NCBI GenBank assembly: GCA_900473045.1
Contig: UCKS01000018.1
Coordinates: 1-64,000 of the forward strand
From: Hyphomicrobiales bacterium
Lineage (GTDB): Bacteria; Pseudomonadota; Alphaproteobacteria; Rhizobiales; Rhizobiaceae
DNA length: 64,000 nucleotides
Direction: 5' to 3'
This document shows, piece after piece, positions 18,010-27,736 of this stretch. Positions within the stretch are counted from its first letter, which is position 1. The number at the start of each line of letters is the position of its first letter. The notes under the pieces were generated by a model that saw only the letters and a program-made list of their open reading frames with translations, did no database searches and was not told the DNA's origin. The position numbers were made by a program, and so were the translations under genes.

Positions 18010-18252
18010 ATGGCGACAATGAACGTATCTCTTCCAGGCCCGATGAAGGATTGGGTGGAGGCGCAGGCTAGGACTGGCCGATATTCGAACGCTAGCGACT
18101 ACGTGCGCGACCTGATCCGACGCGACCAGACACGAAACGACAAGGTTGCCGCCATGCAAAGTTTCGTCGAGGCCGGGATCCAAAGTGGCGTTGGCATTCG
18201 ATCAAAGGAGGAACTCTTTGCTGAGGCGATGGCTCGTGCCAGCAAGTCATGA
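18010..18252 (+). CDS. parD: ParD-like antitoxin (ribbon-helix-helix)
   Basis: About 80 residues. The N-terminus MATMNVSLPGPMKDWVE is the ribbon-helix-helix DNA-binding strand typical of ParD, followed by ASDYVRDLIRRDQ and a C-terminal helix that would wrap the toxin (AMQSFVEAGIQSGVGIRSKE). The start at 18010 has a GGAGG site and sits just downstream of the promoter; an in-frame ATG at 17959 overlaps the -35 box and is rejected. It overlaps parE by 4 bases (ATGA). Confidence 0.92.
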   Translation: MATMNVSLPGPMKDWVEAQARTGRYSNASDYVRDLIRRDQTRNDKVAAMQSFVEAGIQSGVGIRSKEELFAEAMARASKS

Positions 18253-18542
18253 GTTTTAAACTTTCTGTTAAGGCGGAAGAAGACATCATTGCGATCGCCG
18301 AGCAGGGTACCCGTATGTTCGGAGTAGACCAGGCGAAACGCTACCACGAGGAACTTTTCGCACTATTTGATTTGATATCGGCTAATCTGCGTATCGCACG
18401 CGAACGGAATGAGATCGAACCGCCCGTCAGAATTCATCCCTTCAAAGCACATCTTGTCGTCTATCGGTTTGAAGACCATGAGAAAATTTTCGTAGTGCGA
18501 ATTCGCCACGGGCATGAAGATTGGGCAAGTATTTCAATATAG
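18249..18542 (+). CDS. parE: ParE-like toxin (RelE/ParE superfamily)
   Basis: 97 residues. KLSVKAEEDIIAIAEQGTRMFG at the N-terminus and the C-terminal VVYRFEDHEKIFVVRIRHGHEDW are characteristic of ParE, whose best-studied members poison DNA gyrase. Translation is coupled to parD by the ATGA overlap. All elements of a working pair are present, including the promoter. The toxin could instead act by another mechanism of the superfamily. Confidence 0.92.
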   Translation: MSFKLSVKAEEDIIAIAEQGTRMFGVDQAKRYHEELFALFDLISANLRIARERNEIEPPVRIHPFKAHLVVYRFEDHEKIFVVRIRHGHEDWASISI

Positions 18543-19108
18543 CGCCACGGATGGACCTGTGCGGCTGGTGGCTTTGGTTCGAATTGGTTCAAGTCAATCA
18601 ACTTGCAAACTGACGCGGGCTGGAGTCGTTCAGGTGGGGGTGCGGGCAAGTGCAAGTGCTTCGACCATTATGGCAAATCTCTGAAGATATTTATGGCCAA
18701 GGAGTTCTCAGAGAGGCCTCAGATGCGTTCTCGACGTAGATGCTCCCTGCTTTTATTCCGTTTTCCTTCTTTCGAACCCACTCTCATGTTCGCCGTTACA
18801 AGATGCGGGAATAGAAAATTCATCGCTCGGTCATCCGAACGTTGCGTTTCGTGTGGATGCATCCTAGGGAAAGCAGGAGGCACGGTCAAATAAACGACGG
18901 TTGATCATGCTCTGATACGCGGGTTGGTTACCGCCGGACCTGATGCGTCGCGGAGCGTCCTCTGTCTAGGTAGCAGCATCGGAATATAACCGGCTGATAG
19001 TGGGTCGAGGGTTCTCCTGCCGTGACCGTGCCCCCAGCCTTGCCCAGGCGCACATGGCTTTCTGACTTCTATATCCTCCTTGGATTAGGCCTGAGTGGTG
19101 GGTTCAGC
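18543..19108. other. Intergenic region between parDE and a dead IS110 copy
   Basis: No supported gene. An open frame at 18603-18893 is rich in Arg, Ser and Cys and lacks a ribosome site. The right part presumably includes the outer end of the IS110-type element, but that family lacks clear terminal inverted repeats, so I cannot place the boundary. Confidence 0.35.
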
Positions 19109-20212
19109 TCAGCGCCGCGAGACCTGACATGCAATTGACCAGACCAAGCCCGATAGTTCGCGGGCAATTGCAGTCGTAACGGTTGTTGCCGGCTTTCCGG
19201 CCTTCGCAAGCTTCCGGTATCGGCTGCACAGTCTCAACTGCGCCTTCCATGCGGTGTCACGGATCGGTTTTGAGAGCTGCTGTGGCGGATTAACTGATCA
19301 CGGCTGATCTTTGCAGGAAATCGATAACTCCAGGCGGCTTCAATCAGCATGCGGCGTGCCGTTGTGTTGCCTGCTTTGGTAATGCCACCCTGCCGCCGCG
19401 TTCCACCGCTTGAGCGTTCTGAGGGCACCAGCCCGAGATACGCCATCAATTGGCGCGGGTTCGTAAAGCGGCTCAGATCGCCGAGTTCGGCAATGACCGT
19501 CGCCGCCGTCACCAGCGCCATGCCGCGTAGCGATTGCAGTGCGACGACCACCGGGGCCAATGACCAGTCACTGAGCGTGCTCTCGATCTGCTTCGTTAGC
19601 CTATCGCGCCGTTCGGTTGCCGCCTCGATCGTGGCGATATGGTCCTCAAGCAGGATATTGTGGATTGGCTGCTCAAAGCGAAGACCGGCCAACCAACGTC
19701 GATGCATCTGTGTCCAGGCTGGGCGGCTATAGTGAAAGCCATGTCGGAGTAGAAATCCACCGAGTTGCTGTCGGGCCTGACGTAGGCTGCGTACCGCGGC
19801 AAGCCGTGCCCGGACCAAATCACGCATCGCCTCATGGGCAGTGTCGGGGATCCAGACCGCAGTCAATTCCCCGGCGCGATGTAACCTCGCCAGATTGTTG
19901 GCGTCGCGACGGTCCGTCTTGATACGATCGCCGGGCTTTTTGGGAATCAACGACGGCGCAACGACCACACAATCGTGCCCGGCATCCGCTAGCTGTCGCT
20001 GGATACCGTAACCGCAAGGACCTGCTTCATAGCAGAATTTTAAGGCTCGACCCGGCTGAACCAGCTTAGTCAGCAAGCGGGAGAGAGCCGCAGGGGTGTT
20101 GGCGATTTGGCCAAACGCACGTACGTCACCGCGCTCTCCGCCCATCAGCAAGCGCTACCGCGATCGTCTCTTTGTGAACATCCAAACCAACATATGTGAT
20201 AGTCTCGTTCAT
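19109..20212 (-). pseudogene. IS110-family transposase with two frameshifts
   Basis: Read from ATG 20212, the start is MNETITYVGLDVHKETIAVA, the IS110 DEDD-type N-terminus. An extra base near 20145 (GGG where GG is needed) shifts the frame; the bulk then reads on as GGERGDVRAFGQ... through KTDRRDANNLARL, and the C-terminal ALVTAATVIAELGDLSRF and QLMAYLGLVPSE motifs. A second shift near 19275 breaks the tail, which continues in another frame as SKPIRDTAWKAQLRLCRRYR to a stop at 19109. Both ends of the protein are therefore disconnected and the element is probably immobile unless helped in trans. Confidence 0.88.
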
Positions 20213-20698
20213 GGCCCGTCTCCTATGCATGAGGCTCTGTGCGAGGTTAACTTACGCAACCCTCGATACCTGCATATTGTGAGACGGGTCACCCGGTCCC
20301 CAGGCGAACATTTAGTCTAGTTCATGGACGTTGACGCCAAGAACTCTAGGGATTCGAATTAGCGTCGCGCGGTCCGGCTCCCGCCTACCACTGACGCAGT
20401 TTCCATATCGACGATCGCTGTCAATCTGCCTTTGGCTTCACGGTGCAATACCTGCGGGTTAAGGCTGTATTATCCCGAGAGGTTTAAGAGGCACTTCCTC
20501 CTTGTCGCAGTAGATTGAGATAGATCCCGTCTCGAGTGATGGAACCGCTCTCCCGACGATCATAAAAAACGGCGCAAAAAACACGTTTCAACATAAAAAT
20601 ACCAGCTTGAATCGAAACAGCAGGTGTGTATGCTCGCAATACTAGCGACGTGCATCTATAAAGGTTAAAAGTTCGAGTCCGAGCCATAGGGGGAGGCT
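20213..20698. other. Intergenic region upstream of the first AspT-type gene
   Basis: It includes the upstream end of the IS110-type element (boundary not determinable) and the leader of the next gene. A short T-arm-like string (GTTCGAGTCC) at about 20668 lacks the other arms of a tRNA. No gene is supported. Confidence 0.35.
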
Positions 20699-21584
20699 AT
20701 GCTTGACTGGTTTGCAAATACACTTCGCAGTTATCCCGAAATTGCAATATTTATGTCCTTGGCGCTGGGGCACTACTTCGGCTCCTTTACCTATAAAGGT
20801 TTAGGCCTTGGGGCCGTTACGGCCACCCTGATAGCGGCGGTCGTCATCGGCCAGCTCGGCATTACGATTTCGCCGCCGCTTAAGGCGACGTTCTTCCTGA
20901 TGTCCCTGTTTGCGGTAGGCTATGGCGTCGGGCCGCAGTTCGTGCGCGGCATCGCCAAGGATGGCATCCCTCAAGCCTTGTTCTCCGTAGTTGTGTGCCT
21001 CTTTTGCTTGGGCGCCCCATATCTTGCCGCAAAATTCGCCGGTTACGATGTCGGATCCGCGCTGGGCTTCTATGCCGGATCGCAGACGATATCAGCTTCG
21101 ATGGGCCTGGGGACAGACGCCATCAACCGTCTAGGTTTGCCACCGGAGGATGCCAAGCGGCTGCTTGACGCGATGCCGATCGCTTATGCCGTCACCTACA
21201 TTTTCGGCACTGTTGGTTCTGCCATCGTGCTGGCACTGATCGGTCCTGCGCTTCTCGGTATCGACCTCGAAGCCGAATGTAAGCGGTATGAGGAGGAAAA
21301 GGGCGGGAAAAAAGGAAGTGGGTGGAGCCGGCACGGGTTGGCATCATTACGAATTGAGGGCCTACAGAGTTCGCGAAGACGGGCTTGCCGTCGGAAAGAC
21401 GGCGCGTGAGGCCGAGTCCATGATTCCTGAGCAGCGAGTGTTTGTCGAGCGGATCCGTCGCGGCGGCAAGATCGAGGACGCAACTGCAGACACCGTCATA
21501 CAGGCCGGAGACATCGTTGCCGTGGCCGGGCGCCGCGATGTGGTGACGATCTGGGGCATGGTTCTCGTGATGATGATGACCTAG
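20699..21584 (+). pseudogene. AspT-family exchanger, frameshifted and truncated
   Basis: The ATG at 20699 (GGGGGAGG site) starts a membrane protein that matches the N-terminal half of the AspT-type exchanger encoded at 24633-26327: six or so helices with [31 protein letters not shown] and [13 protein letters not shown]. At the A-run near 21310 the frame shifts; the next frame continues the family sequence ([19 protein letters not shown], then [14 protein letters not shown]), i.e. one TrkA_C/RCK domain, and stops at 21584. The second RCK domain and the C-terminal membrane half are missing. It is either a relic or, if the shift is a sequencing error, a half-length transporter. Confidence 0.8.
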
Positions 21585-21814
21585 CGTTTTTCATGGCGGA
21601 AGATCTGCTTCCAGGCCATGAAGGGAAGGGTTCAATACCTCTTGCGCGACGTGCGCGGCAGTTTCATGAGAACACGCTTAGCTTGAACGTCTCCCGCCGA
21701 CACTCTTCGGCGTGAGACGTAGATCAAACCACACAGTCAGATCCGAACCGTCAACGCGACCCGTCCAAAATGGCGGGGTGCGTCGCCCCATCAAAACGGA
21801 ATTGGGAGAGTCCA

Positions 21815-24526
21815 GTGGCTGCCAAGACAACACGTGTCGATCAATTTTTGCTTATCCATTCAGGTCGCGCCGACAACTGGCGCGACATCACATCGCTTGC
21901 CGATGCCTGGGCAGCCGGACGGGGCGAGCGCACATCGCTGGAGGCTGCGGTCTTGGCAATGGCACCGGCGGAAGAATATCATGCCTATCCGGGAGCGCGG
22001 TTGCTGACGGCATTGGGGGAGCGCATCGCCACGAACGACGCTGGCGGGGCGGCAAAACTGGCACGCCGGATTTCCAATGGCCTCCTTACCCATGCCTATC
22101 GCGGGCGCCCTGGCGAATGGGATGTTCATGATGAGATGTCTGCGTCCGAGGTGGTTGATATCATGCCACCCGGAACCGGCGAAACGGGCGGGCGCCGGCC
22201 TTACTTCGAAGTTCTTTTCGTCAACAGCCAGCCGGCCGCGCGATGGGCGGCTTTTGCCGCGGAAATCCGCCGGCTGCGCCGCCCGGAGGATGAGTTCATC
22301 TATGAACCGATCCTTGTTGGCTCGTTCGAAGATGCGCTGTGCGCGGCGGCTTTGAACCCGGATATCATTTCCGTGGTGCTTGCCGAAGGATTTCCTTATC
22401 GCTCGCGCCACGACGCGCCGGTGCTGCGTTCCGTGCTCGATCCGCTTGGTGAAAAAGAGGGGCCTGATATGTCGGCGCTGCGTCTAGCGCGCTCGTTGAA
22501 ACGGATCAGGCCCGAACTCGATGTTTACCTGCTTTCCGATCGCCAGGTGGAGAAGATTGCCGGGGATCCGGCAGCCGATGCCGTTCGGCGGGTGTTCTAC
22601 GCGGTTGAGGAACCACTCGAAATGCACCTTGCCATCCTCGAAGGTGTGCAGGCGCGTTTTGAAACGCCGTTCTTCGACAATCTGAAGAAATATGCGCGCC
22701 GGCCGATCGGGACGTTTCATGCGCTGCCCATTGCGCGCGGCAAGTCTGTGTTCAAGTCCGACTGGATCCGAGACATGGGCGAATTCTATGGCCTCAACCT
22801 CTTCCTTGCGGAAAGCAGCGCGACGACAGGGGGGCTCGACAGTCTTCTGGAGCCGACCGGCACTATCAAGCGGTCGCAGGAGATGGCCGCCCGTGCCTTC
22901 GGCGCCGACCACGTCTTCTTCGTGACCAATGGCACGTCGACATCAAACAAAATGGCGGTGCAGGCCCTGCTGGCGCCTGGCGACATCGCCGTCGTCGACC
23001 GCAATTGCCACAAGTCGCACCACTACGGCATGGTGTTGACCGGCGCGCAGCCCTATTATGTCGAAGCCTTTCCGATGACGGAATATTCGATGTATGGCGC
23101 GGTGCCGCTTGCGACGATCAAGCGCGCGCTGCTGACGCTGAGAGCGGAAGGGCGTCTCGATCGGCTGAGGCTGCTTGACCTTACGAACTGCACCTTCGAC
23201 GGGCATATGTACAATGTCCGGCGGGTGATGGAGGAGTGCCTTTCGATCAAGCCGGACCTCATCTTTCTGTGGGACGAGGCATGGTCCGGGTTCGCCCGGT
23301 TCTCGCCGTTCCTGCGCCCGCGCACGGCTATGGGCGCGGCCGGGGATCTGGAAGAATGGTTGCGCGATCCTGCGTCCATCAAGGCCTATGATGAACAGCA
23401 GACGGAACTCGGTGACAATCCTTCGGACGAAACGCTCATGGCCGCGCGCCTGATCCCCGATCCGCGAGCCGTCCGACTCCGGGTCTATCAAACCAACTCC
23501 ACGCACAAATCGATGTCGGCGATCCGGCAGGGCTCGATGCTGCTGGTCAAGGACGTGGATTTTCATACTGTGGAAGCTCAGTTCCACGAGGCTGTCTTCA
23601 CCCATGCCTCTACCAGCCCGAACCAGCAGCTTATCGCCAGTCTCGATGTGGCGCGGCGGCAGATGGAACTTGATGGCTATGGTCTCGTCATGAACGCGAT
23701 CGAGATCGCGCTCAAGATCCGCCAGGCAATCAACGAACATCCGCTGATCTCGAAATATTTTCGAGTCCTGGGAGCAGACGAAATGATACCCGAGGCCTAT
23801 CGGCAATCGGGCTTCAAGGACTATCTCGCGCCAGGTTCGACCTGGGCAACGGCGATCAAGGCGATGCGGGAGGACGAATTTTACCTCGATCCTACTCGCA
23901 TGACGCTGGTCTGCGGAACTGCCGGTTTCGACGGGACACAGTTCAAGGGGTTGCTCGCGACTGAGTACGATATCCAGTTGAACAAGACCTCGCGGAACAG
24001 CGTGTTGCTGCAGTCGAACATTAACAACACGCGCAGCGATATCGCGCATCTCGTTCGCGTCATGGTCGAGATATGCCATGGCATCGACAAGCGTCTCGCC
24101 GATGGCGGGGAGGGTGAACGTACGGCGTTTGCCGCACGGGTAAAATCGCTGATGACCGACGTGCCCGACCTGCCGAACTTCAGCCACTTCCACGAGGTCT
24201 ATCGCAGCGATGCGGGACGAATGACCCCGGAAGGTGATATCCGTACCGCCTTCTTCAACGCGTATGACGCGTCGGTGTGTGAATACGTGCCGCTTCTCGG
24301 AGCCGAGTGCGACCGGCGCTTGACAGAGGGGCCGGAAATGGTCTCGGCCAACTTCGTCATTCCCTATCCGCCCGGCTTCCCTATCATGGTGCCGGGGCAG
24401 GTGCTGACGCAGGAGACAATCGATTTCATGCGCAAGCTCGATGTGAAAGAAATTCACGGTTACGAGAAGGCAAGAGGGCTGAAGCTGGTCAAACCGGACG
24501 CTGTCGCAGCCAAGATGAAGCGGTAA
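21815..24526 (+). CDS. PLP-dependent Orn/Lys/Arg-type decarboxylase
   Basis: About 903 residues from the GTG at 21815 (GGGAGAG site); an ATG at 21770 has none. The N-terminal 300 residues resemble the receiver-like wing domain of large basic amino acid decarboxylases. The PLP domain follows, with FFVTNGTSTSNKMAVQALL, DRNCHKSHHYGM, LIFLWDEAWSGFARFSP and the cofactor lysine in NSTHKSMSAIRQGSM (about residue 565). The C-terminal domain is complete. Enzymes of this fold decarboxylate arginine, lysine or ornithine and consume a cytoplasmic proton; the exact substrate cannot be read from sequence. It lies between two AspT-type exchangers, suggesting a decarboxylation/antiport cycle for acid stress or energy. 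Confidence 0.88.
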   Translation: MAAKTTRVDQFLLIHSGRADNWRDITSLADAWAAGRGERTSLEAAVLAMAPAEEYHAYPGARLLTALGERIATNDAGGAAKLARRISNGLLTHAYRGRPGEWDVHDEMSASEVVDIMPPGTGETGGRRPYFEVLFVNSQPAARWAAFAAEIRRLRRPEDEFIYEPILVGSFEDALCAAALNPDIISVVLAEGFPYRSRHDAPVLRSVLDPLGEKEGPDMSALRLARSLKRIRPELDVYLLSDRQVEKIAGDPAADAVRRVFYAVEEPLEMHLAILEGVQARFETPFFDNLKKYARRPIGTFHALPIARGKSVFKSDWIRDMGEFYGLNLFLAESSATTGGLDSLLEPTGTIKRSQEMAARAFGADHVFFVTNGTSTSNKMAVQALLAPGDIAVVDRNCHKSHHYGMVLTGAQPYYVEAFPMTEYSMYGAVPLATIKRALLTLRAEGRLDRLRLLDLTNCTFDGHMYNVRRVMEECLSIKPDLIFLWDEAWSGFARFSPFLRPRTAMGAAGDLEEWLRDPASIKAYDEQQTELGDNPSDETLMAARLIPDPRAVRLRVYQTNSTHKSMSAIRQGSMLLVKDVDFHTVEAQFHEAVFTHASTSPNQQLIASLDVARRQMELDGYGLVMNAIEIALKIRQAINEHPLISKYFRVLGADEMIPEAYRQSGFKDYLAPGSTWATAIKAMREDEFYLDPTRMTLVCGTAGFDGTQFKGLLATEYDIQLNKTSRNSVLLQSNINNTRSDIAHLVRVMVEICHGIDKRLADGGEGERTAFAARVKSLMTDVPDLPNFSHFHEVYRSDAGRMTPEGDIRTAFFNAYDASVCEYVPLLGAECDRRLTEGPEMVSANFVIPYPPGFPIMVPGQVLTQETIDFMRKLDVKEIHGYEKARGLKLVKPDAVAAKMKR

Positions 24527-24632
24527 TGGGCAACGCGTGCATTTTCAGGCTTGCCGGTTTCGACATGAACGTTCCGACAGGCGATGGGGGTGGGCATGCC
24601 TCGATACGAGGCGAGGGGGAGTGCATCTAATC

Positions 24633-26327
24633 ATGCTTTGGGTCGAGCAATTTCTGGTCAAATATCCCGAACTGGCTGTATTCCTTGCAATCAGCATCGG
24701 ATATCTGATCGGGACGGTTAAATTCCGGGGCTTTGGCTTGGGACCTGTTACTGGCTCACTGTTTGCGGGCATCCTCATTGGCCAGTTCGCCCATGTGCCT
24801 GTGGCCGGCATGGCGAAATCCTTTCTGTTCCTGCTGTTCCTCTTCGGGATTGGTTACTCGGTCGGGCCGCAGTTTCTGCAGGCCTTGAAGCGGGACGGGA
24901 TGAAACCCGTACTTCTCGCCATCGTCGTCTGCGTGACCGGGCTTTTGACAGCCATCGCAGTTGCAAAGATCCTGGGACTCGATCCCGGCTTTGCGGCTGG
25001 CCTTCTCTCCGGTTCCCTGACCGAAAGCCCGGCCATGGGTACGGCGACGGAAGCGATCAATGCCCTGCCATTGCCAGAAGCCGACCGCGCGAGGTTCGTC
25101 GCCCATGTCGCGGTGGCGGATGCTGTTTGTTATGTCTTCGGTGCAGTCGGTGTTATTCTATTCTGCAGTGTCGTCGGTCCCAAGCTGCTCGGCATCGACC
25201 TGGTCGCCGAGGCGCTGAAACTGGAAAAGGAATACGGGATTACCCGAACGCGAGCCGGCGTCTCCTCGGCTTGGCACAGGTTCGAAATGCGCGCCTATCG
25301 GATCGCAGAAAACGCGCCCATCGCAGGCATGTCTATCCAGGATGCGGAGGCAACATTCCCCCAACACAGGCTTTTCGTTCAGCGTCTTCGACGCGACGAC
25401 GCGATCGTTGAAGCGGCTCCGGCATTGGGGATCAATTCGGGAGATATTGTTGCTGTGTCGGGGACGCGAGAAGCGCTGGTAACCGTCCTTGGACCGCGCA
25501 GCGAGGAGGTCGAGGACCGCGAACTTCTCGATATCCCGGTGTCGGTTGCCGACATTCTCCTGACAAACCGCGAGATCAAGGGGCGGAGCATCGAGGATGT
25601 GGCCACGGAGAACTGGACACGCAGCCTCTATCTGCGCGCCCTGACACGTGGGGGGCAGGATATGCCGATCGCACCGGGTATTACTGTTGAGCGTGGTGAC
25701 ATCCTGCGGGTAGTCGGGCCGGAGCCGGTCGTCTCGGCTGCGGGCAAGCGGATCGGTGTTGTTGTGGCGCCTGCGACAACGACGGATTTCTTTGTTCTCG
25801 GACTTGCGATTTTTCTCGGAGGACTTGTCGGCGTTCTCGTCACAGTTCCGGTCGGCAACATGCGGATTTCCCTGAGCACCAGTGTCGGCACGCTCCTGGC
25901 AGGATTGATGGTCGGGCATCTGCGCACGCGCTTTCCTCTGTTTGGTCGAATACCGGATGCCGCAGTCTCGCTGATGACGGCGCTCGGGCTTTCCGCCTTC
26001 GTCGCGATGACGGGTCTGCATGCCGGGCCTGTCTTTTTTTCAGCCATTGCTGACGCGGGCGTTGGTCTTCTCTTCGGCGGAATGATCGTGACCATCACGC
26101 CCATGATCGTCGGACTTTATTTCGGCCGCTACGTTCTGGGTATGAACCCGATTTTACTACTTGGTGGTCTTGCCGGCGCCCAGACGATGACGGCTGCAAT
26201 GGCAGCCGTTCAAGAGCGATCAGGCAGCATGGTCGCGGTGCTCGGATATACGCCGGCCGTTCCGATCGGCCACATTCTGTTGACGACCTGGGGAACCGTG
26301 ATCGTCGGCATCATCGCCGGATCGTAG
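24633..26327 (+). CDS. AspT/YidE-family exchanger with two TrkA_C domains
   Basis: About 564 residues from the ATG at 24633 (GAGGGGGAG site). Layout: N-terminal membrane repeat of 5-6 helices (VGPQFLQALKRDGMKPVLLA, GSLTESPAMGTATEAINAL), two RCK/TrkA_C domains at about residues 205-370 (SGDIVAVSGTREALVTVLG; RGDILRVVGPEPVV), and a second membrane repeat with the mirrored motifs (GLHAGPVFFSAIADAGVGLL, GGLAGAQTMTAAMAAVQE). AspT itself exchanges aspartate for alanine; here the partner enzyme suggests amino acid/amine (or product) exchange. It follows the decarboxylase by 106 bases, very likely in the same transcript. Confidence 0.88.
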   Translation: MLWVEQFLVKYPELAVFLAISIGYLIGTVKFRGFGLGPVTGSLFAGILIGQFAHVPVAGMAKSFLFLLFLFGIGYSVGPQFLQALKRDGMKPVLLAIVVCVTGLLTAIAVAKILGLDPGFAAGLLSGSLTESPAMGTATEAINALPLPEADRARFVAHVAVADAVCYVFGAVGVILFCSVVGPKLLGIDLVAEALKLEKEYGITRTRAGVSSAWHRFEMRAYRIAENAPIAGMSIQDAEATFPQHRLFVQRLRRDDAIVEAAPALGINSGDIVAVSGTREALVTVLGPRSEEVEDRELLDIPVSVADILLTNREIKGRSIEDVATENWTRSLYLRALTRGGQDMPIAPGITVERGDILRVVGPEPVVSAAGKRIGVVVAPATTTDFFVLGLAIFLGGLVGVLVTVPVGNMRISLSTSVGTLLAGLMVGHLRTRFPLFGRIPDAAVSLMTALGLSAFVAMTGLHAGPVFFSAIADAGVGLLFGGMIVTITPMIVGLYFGRYVLGMNPILLLGGLAGAQTMTAAMAAVQERSGSMVAVLGYTPAVPIGHILLTTWGTVIVGIIAGS

Positions 26328-26482
26328 CGGTGTGCGGTCGCAGACGGCGGCGGAAGCGACCCACGACGACCAGATTCAGCCCTAAACCTCTTGTACCGCA
26401 GTGCAACCAAAGGAGGCATTTGAATGATGAAGAGCATGGACTGACTGTCAAATTCACGCATCAGCGACAAGGAACCAATCTG

Positions 26483-27736
26483 ATGTCAAGCAAACCTAAA
26501 ACGATATCTGAATCCAAAAAACACATTCGAATCCCGCCGAAACACGGCCAACCTTTGGCGTGGAAACGCCGTATAGCTGGAGGCGTTTTTGCAACGGTTG
26601 CCTGGCTGGCGGTCGCAAATACGTCTTCCCAGGCCCAGGATATTGAGACCAAGTATAGCCGAGACGCGATGCGGCAGGCGCTGGAGACGCGGGAACGGTA
26701 TGACGTTCACGGTCTGCGCTTCGGCATCTCCACCTCGACCCTGAGATCGGGCACGGAAGCGATCCTTGATGACATCGCCACAGCGCTCGAGAATTTCCCG
26801 GAATGGGGCTTGAGAATTGTCGGCCACACGGATTCGAGCGGCAATGCGGAAACCAATCAACAGCTCTCCATAGCCCGTGCGGAAGCCATCAAGGCAGCTC
26901 TTGTCGAGCGTGGGATCGCTGCCGATAGGTTGCAGGCAGGAGGTGTCGGGCAGACGATGCCTGTCGCCAGCGACGACAGTGGTGCTGGGAGAGCTCTCAA
27001 TCGTCGGGTCGAACTCGTAAGGACGACGGACTCGACTGAAGCCAAAAAGTTGCTGAAGGCCATGACGGACTACCTGGCAGGGCAAAAGGCCATGTCGTTC
27101 TCCTATGACTCCAATCTCCAGGTTGTCACCAACAGCGATCAAAAGCTCGGGCTCGCAAGCTCCGGGACTGTGATTCTCAATCGACCGGATAAGGTACACA
27201 CGTCCCGCTCCGGCGGCTTTATCGACAGCGAGGCCCTGTTCGACGGCAAGACGCTGACACTGCTTGGAAAGAACGTCAACAAGTACACACAGGTCGAAAT
27301 CCCCGGCACGGTGGACCATCTGATAGACGAGCTGAAGGACAAGTACGGGCTGCCGTTGCCGGCGGCTGATCTGCTGATGACCACGGCCTATGACGAGCTG
27401 ATGAAGGGCGTCTATGACTCCAAGGATCTCGGAAGCGGCGTCATCAATGGGACCGAGTGTGACTCTCTCGCATTCCGCAAGGATGATGTAGACTTTCAAA
27501 TCTGGATCGCTCACGGCGCAGAGCCGTACCCCTGTAGGTTGGATATAACATCCAGCCAGGTCCGAGGTGGGCCCGCATACAGCGTTCAGATCAGCAATTG
27601 GAAATCCGGAGACAGTGCCAAATCGGATGATTTCGGCTTCAAGAATACAAGCAATGCCGAAAAGATTGATGTGAACGATCTCAAACACAGCCTTGGCGAT
27701 TTGCCAGAAAACTTCATGGTAGGAGATAAGAAATGA
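26483..27736 (+). CDS. Exported OmpA-like plus DUF2092 protein
   Basis: About 417 residues from ATG 26483 (AAGGA site). A long basic N-terminus precedes a hydrophobic export/anchor segment (GGVFATVAWLAVANTSSQAQA-like, about residues 33-50). An OmpA-type peptidoglycan-binding domain follows (LRIVGHTDSSGNAETNQQLS, ALNRRVELV), then a large DUF2092 domain (about 190-400: KAMSFSYDSNLQVVTNSDQK, TLTLLGKNVNKYTQVEIPG). DUF2092 proteins are predicted periplasmic, related to lipoprotein-carrier folds. Joined to OmpA, it probably sits on the cell wall. It overlaps the next small gene by 4 bases. Confidence 0.82.
   Translation: MSSKPKTISESKKHIRIPPKHGQPLAWKRRIAGGVFATVAWLAVANTSSQAQDIETKYSRDAMRQALETRERYDVHGLRFGISTSTLRSGTEAILDDIATALENFPEWGLRIVGHTDSSGNAETNQQLSIARAEAIKAALVERGIAADRLQAGGVGQTMPVASDDSGAGRALNRRVELVRTTDSTEAKKLLKAMTDYLAGQKAMSFSYDSNLQVVTNSDQKLGLASSGTVILNRPDKVHTSRSGGFIDSEALFDGKTLTLLGKNVNKYTQVEIPGTVDHLIDELKDKYGLPLPAADLLMTTAYDELMKGVYDSKDLGSGVINGTECDSLAFRKDDVDFQIWIAHGAEPYPCRLDITSSQVRGGPAYSVQISNWKSGDSAKSDDFGFKNTSNAEKIDVNDLKHSLGDLPENFMVGDKK

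Noticed and set aside
18603-18893. A 96-codon plus-strand frame after parE
   Set aside because: Arg/Ser/Cys-rich composition, no ribosome site, no family.
20660-20690. T-arm-like sequence GTTCGAGTCC suggesting a tRNA end
   Set aside because: No acceptor, D or anticodon arms can be built around it; it lies in the leader of the AspT-type gene.
22943-24457. A 504-codon minus-strand open frame
   Set aside because: Antisense of the decarboxylase; no independent signals.
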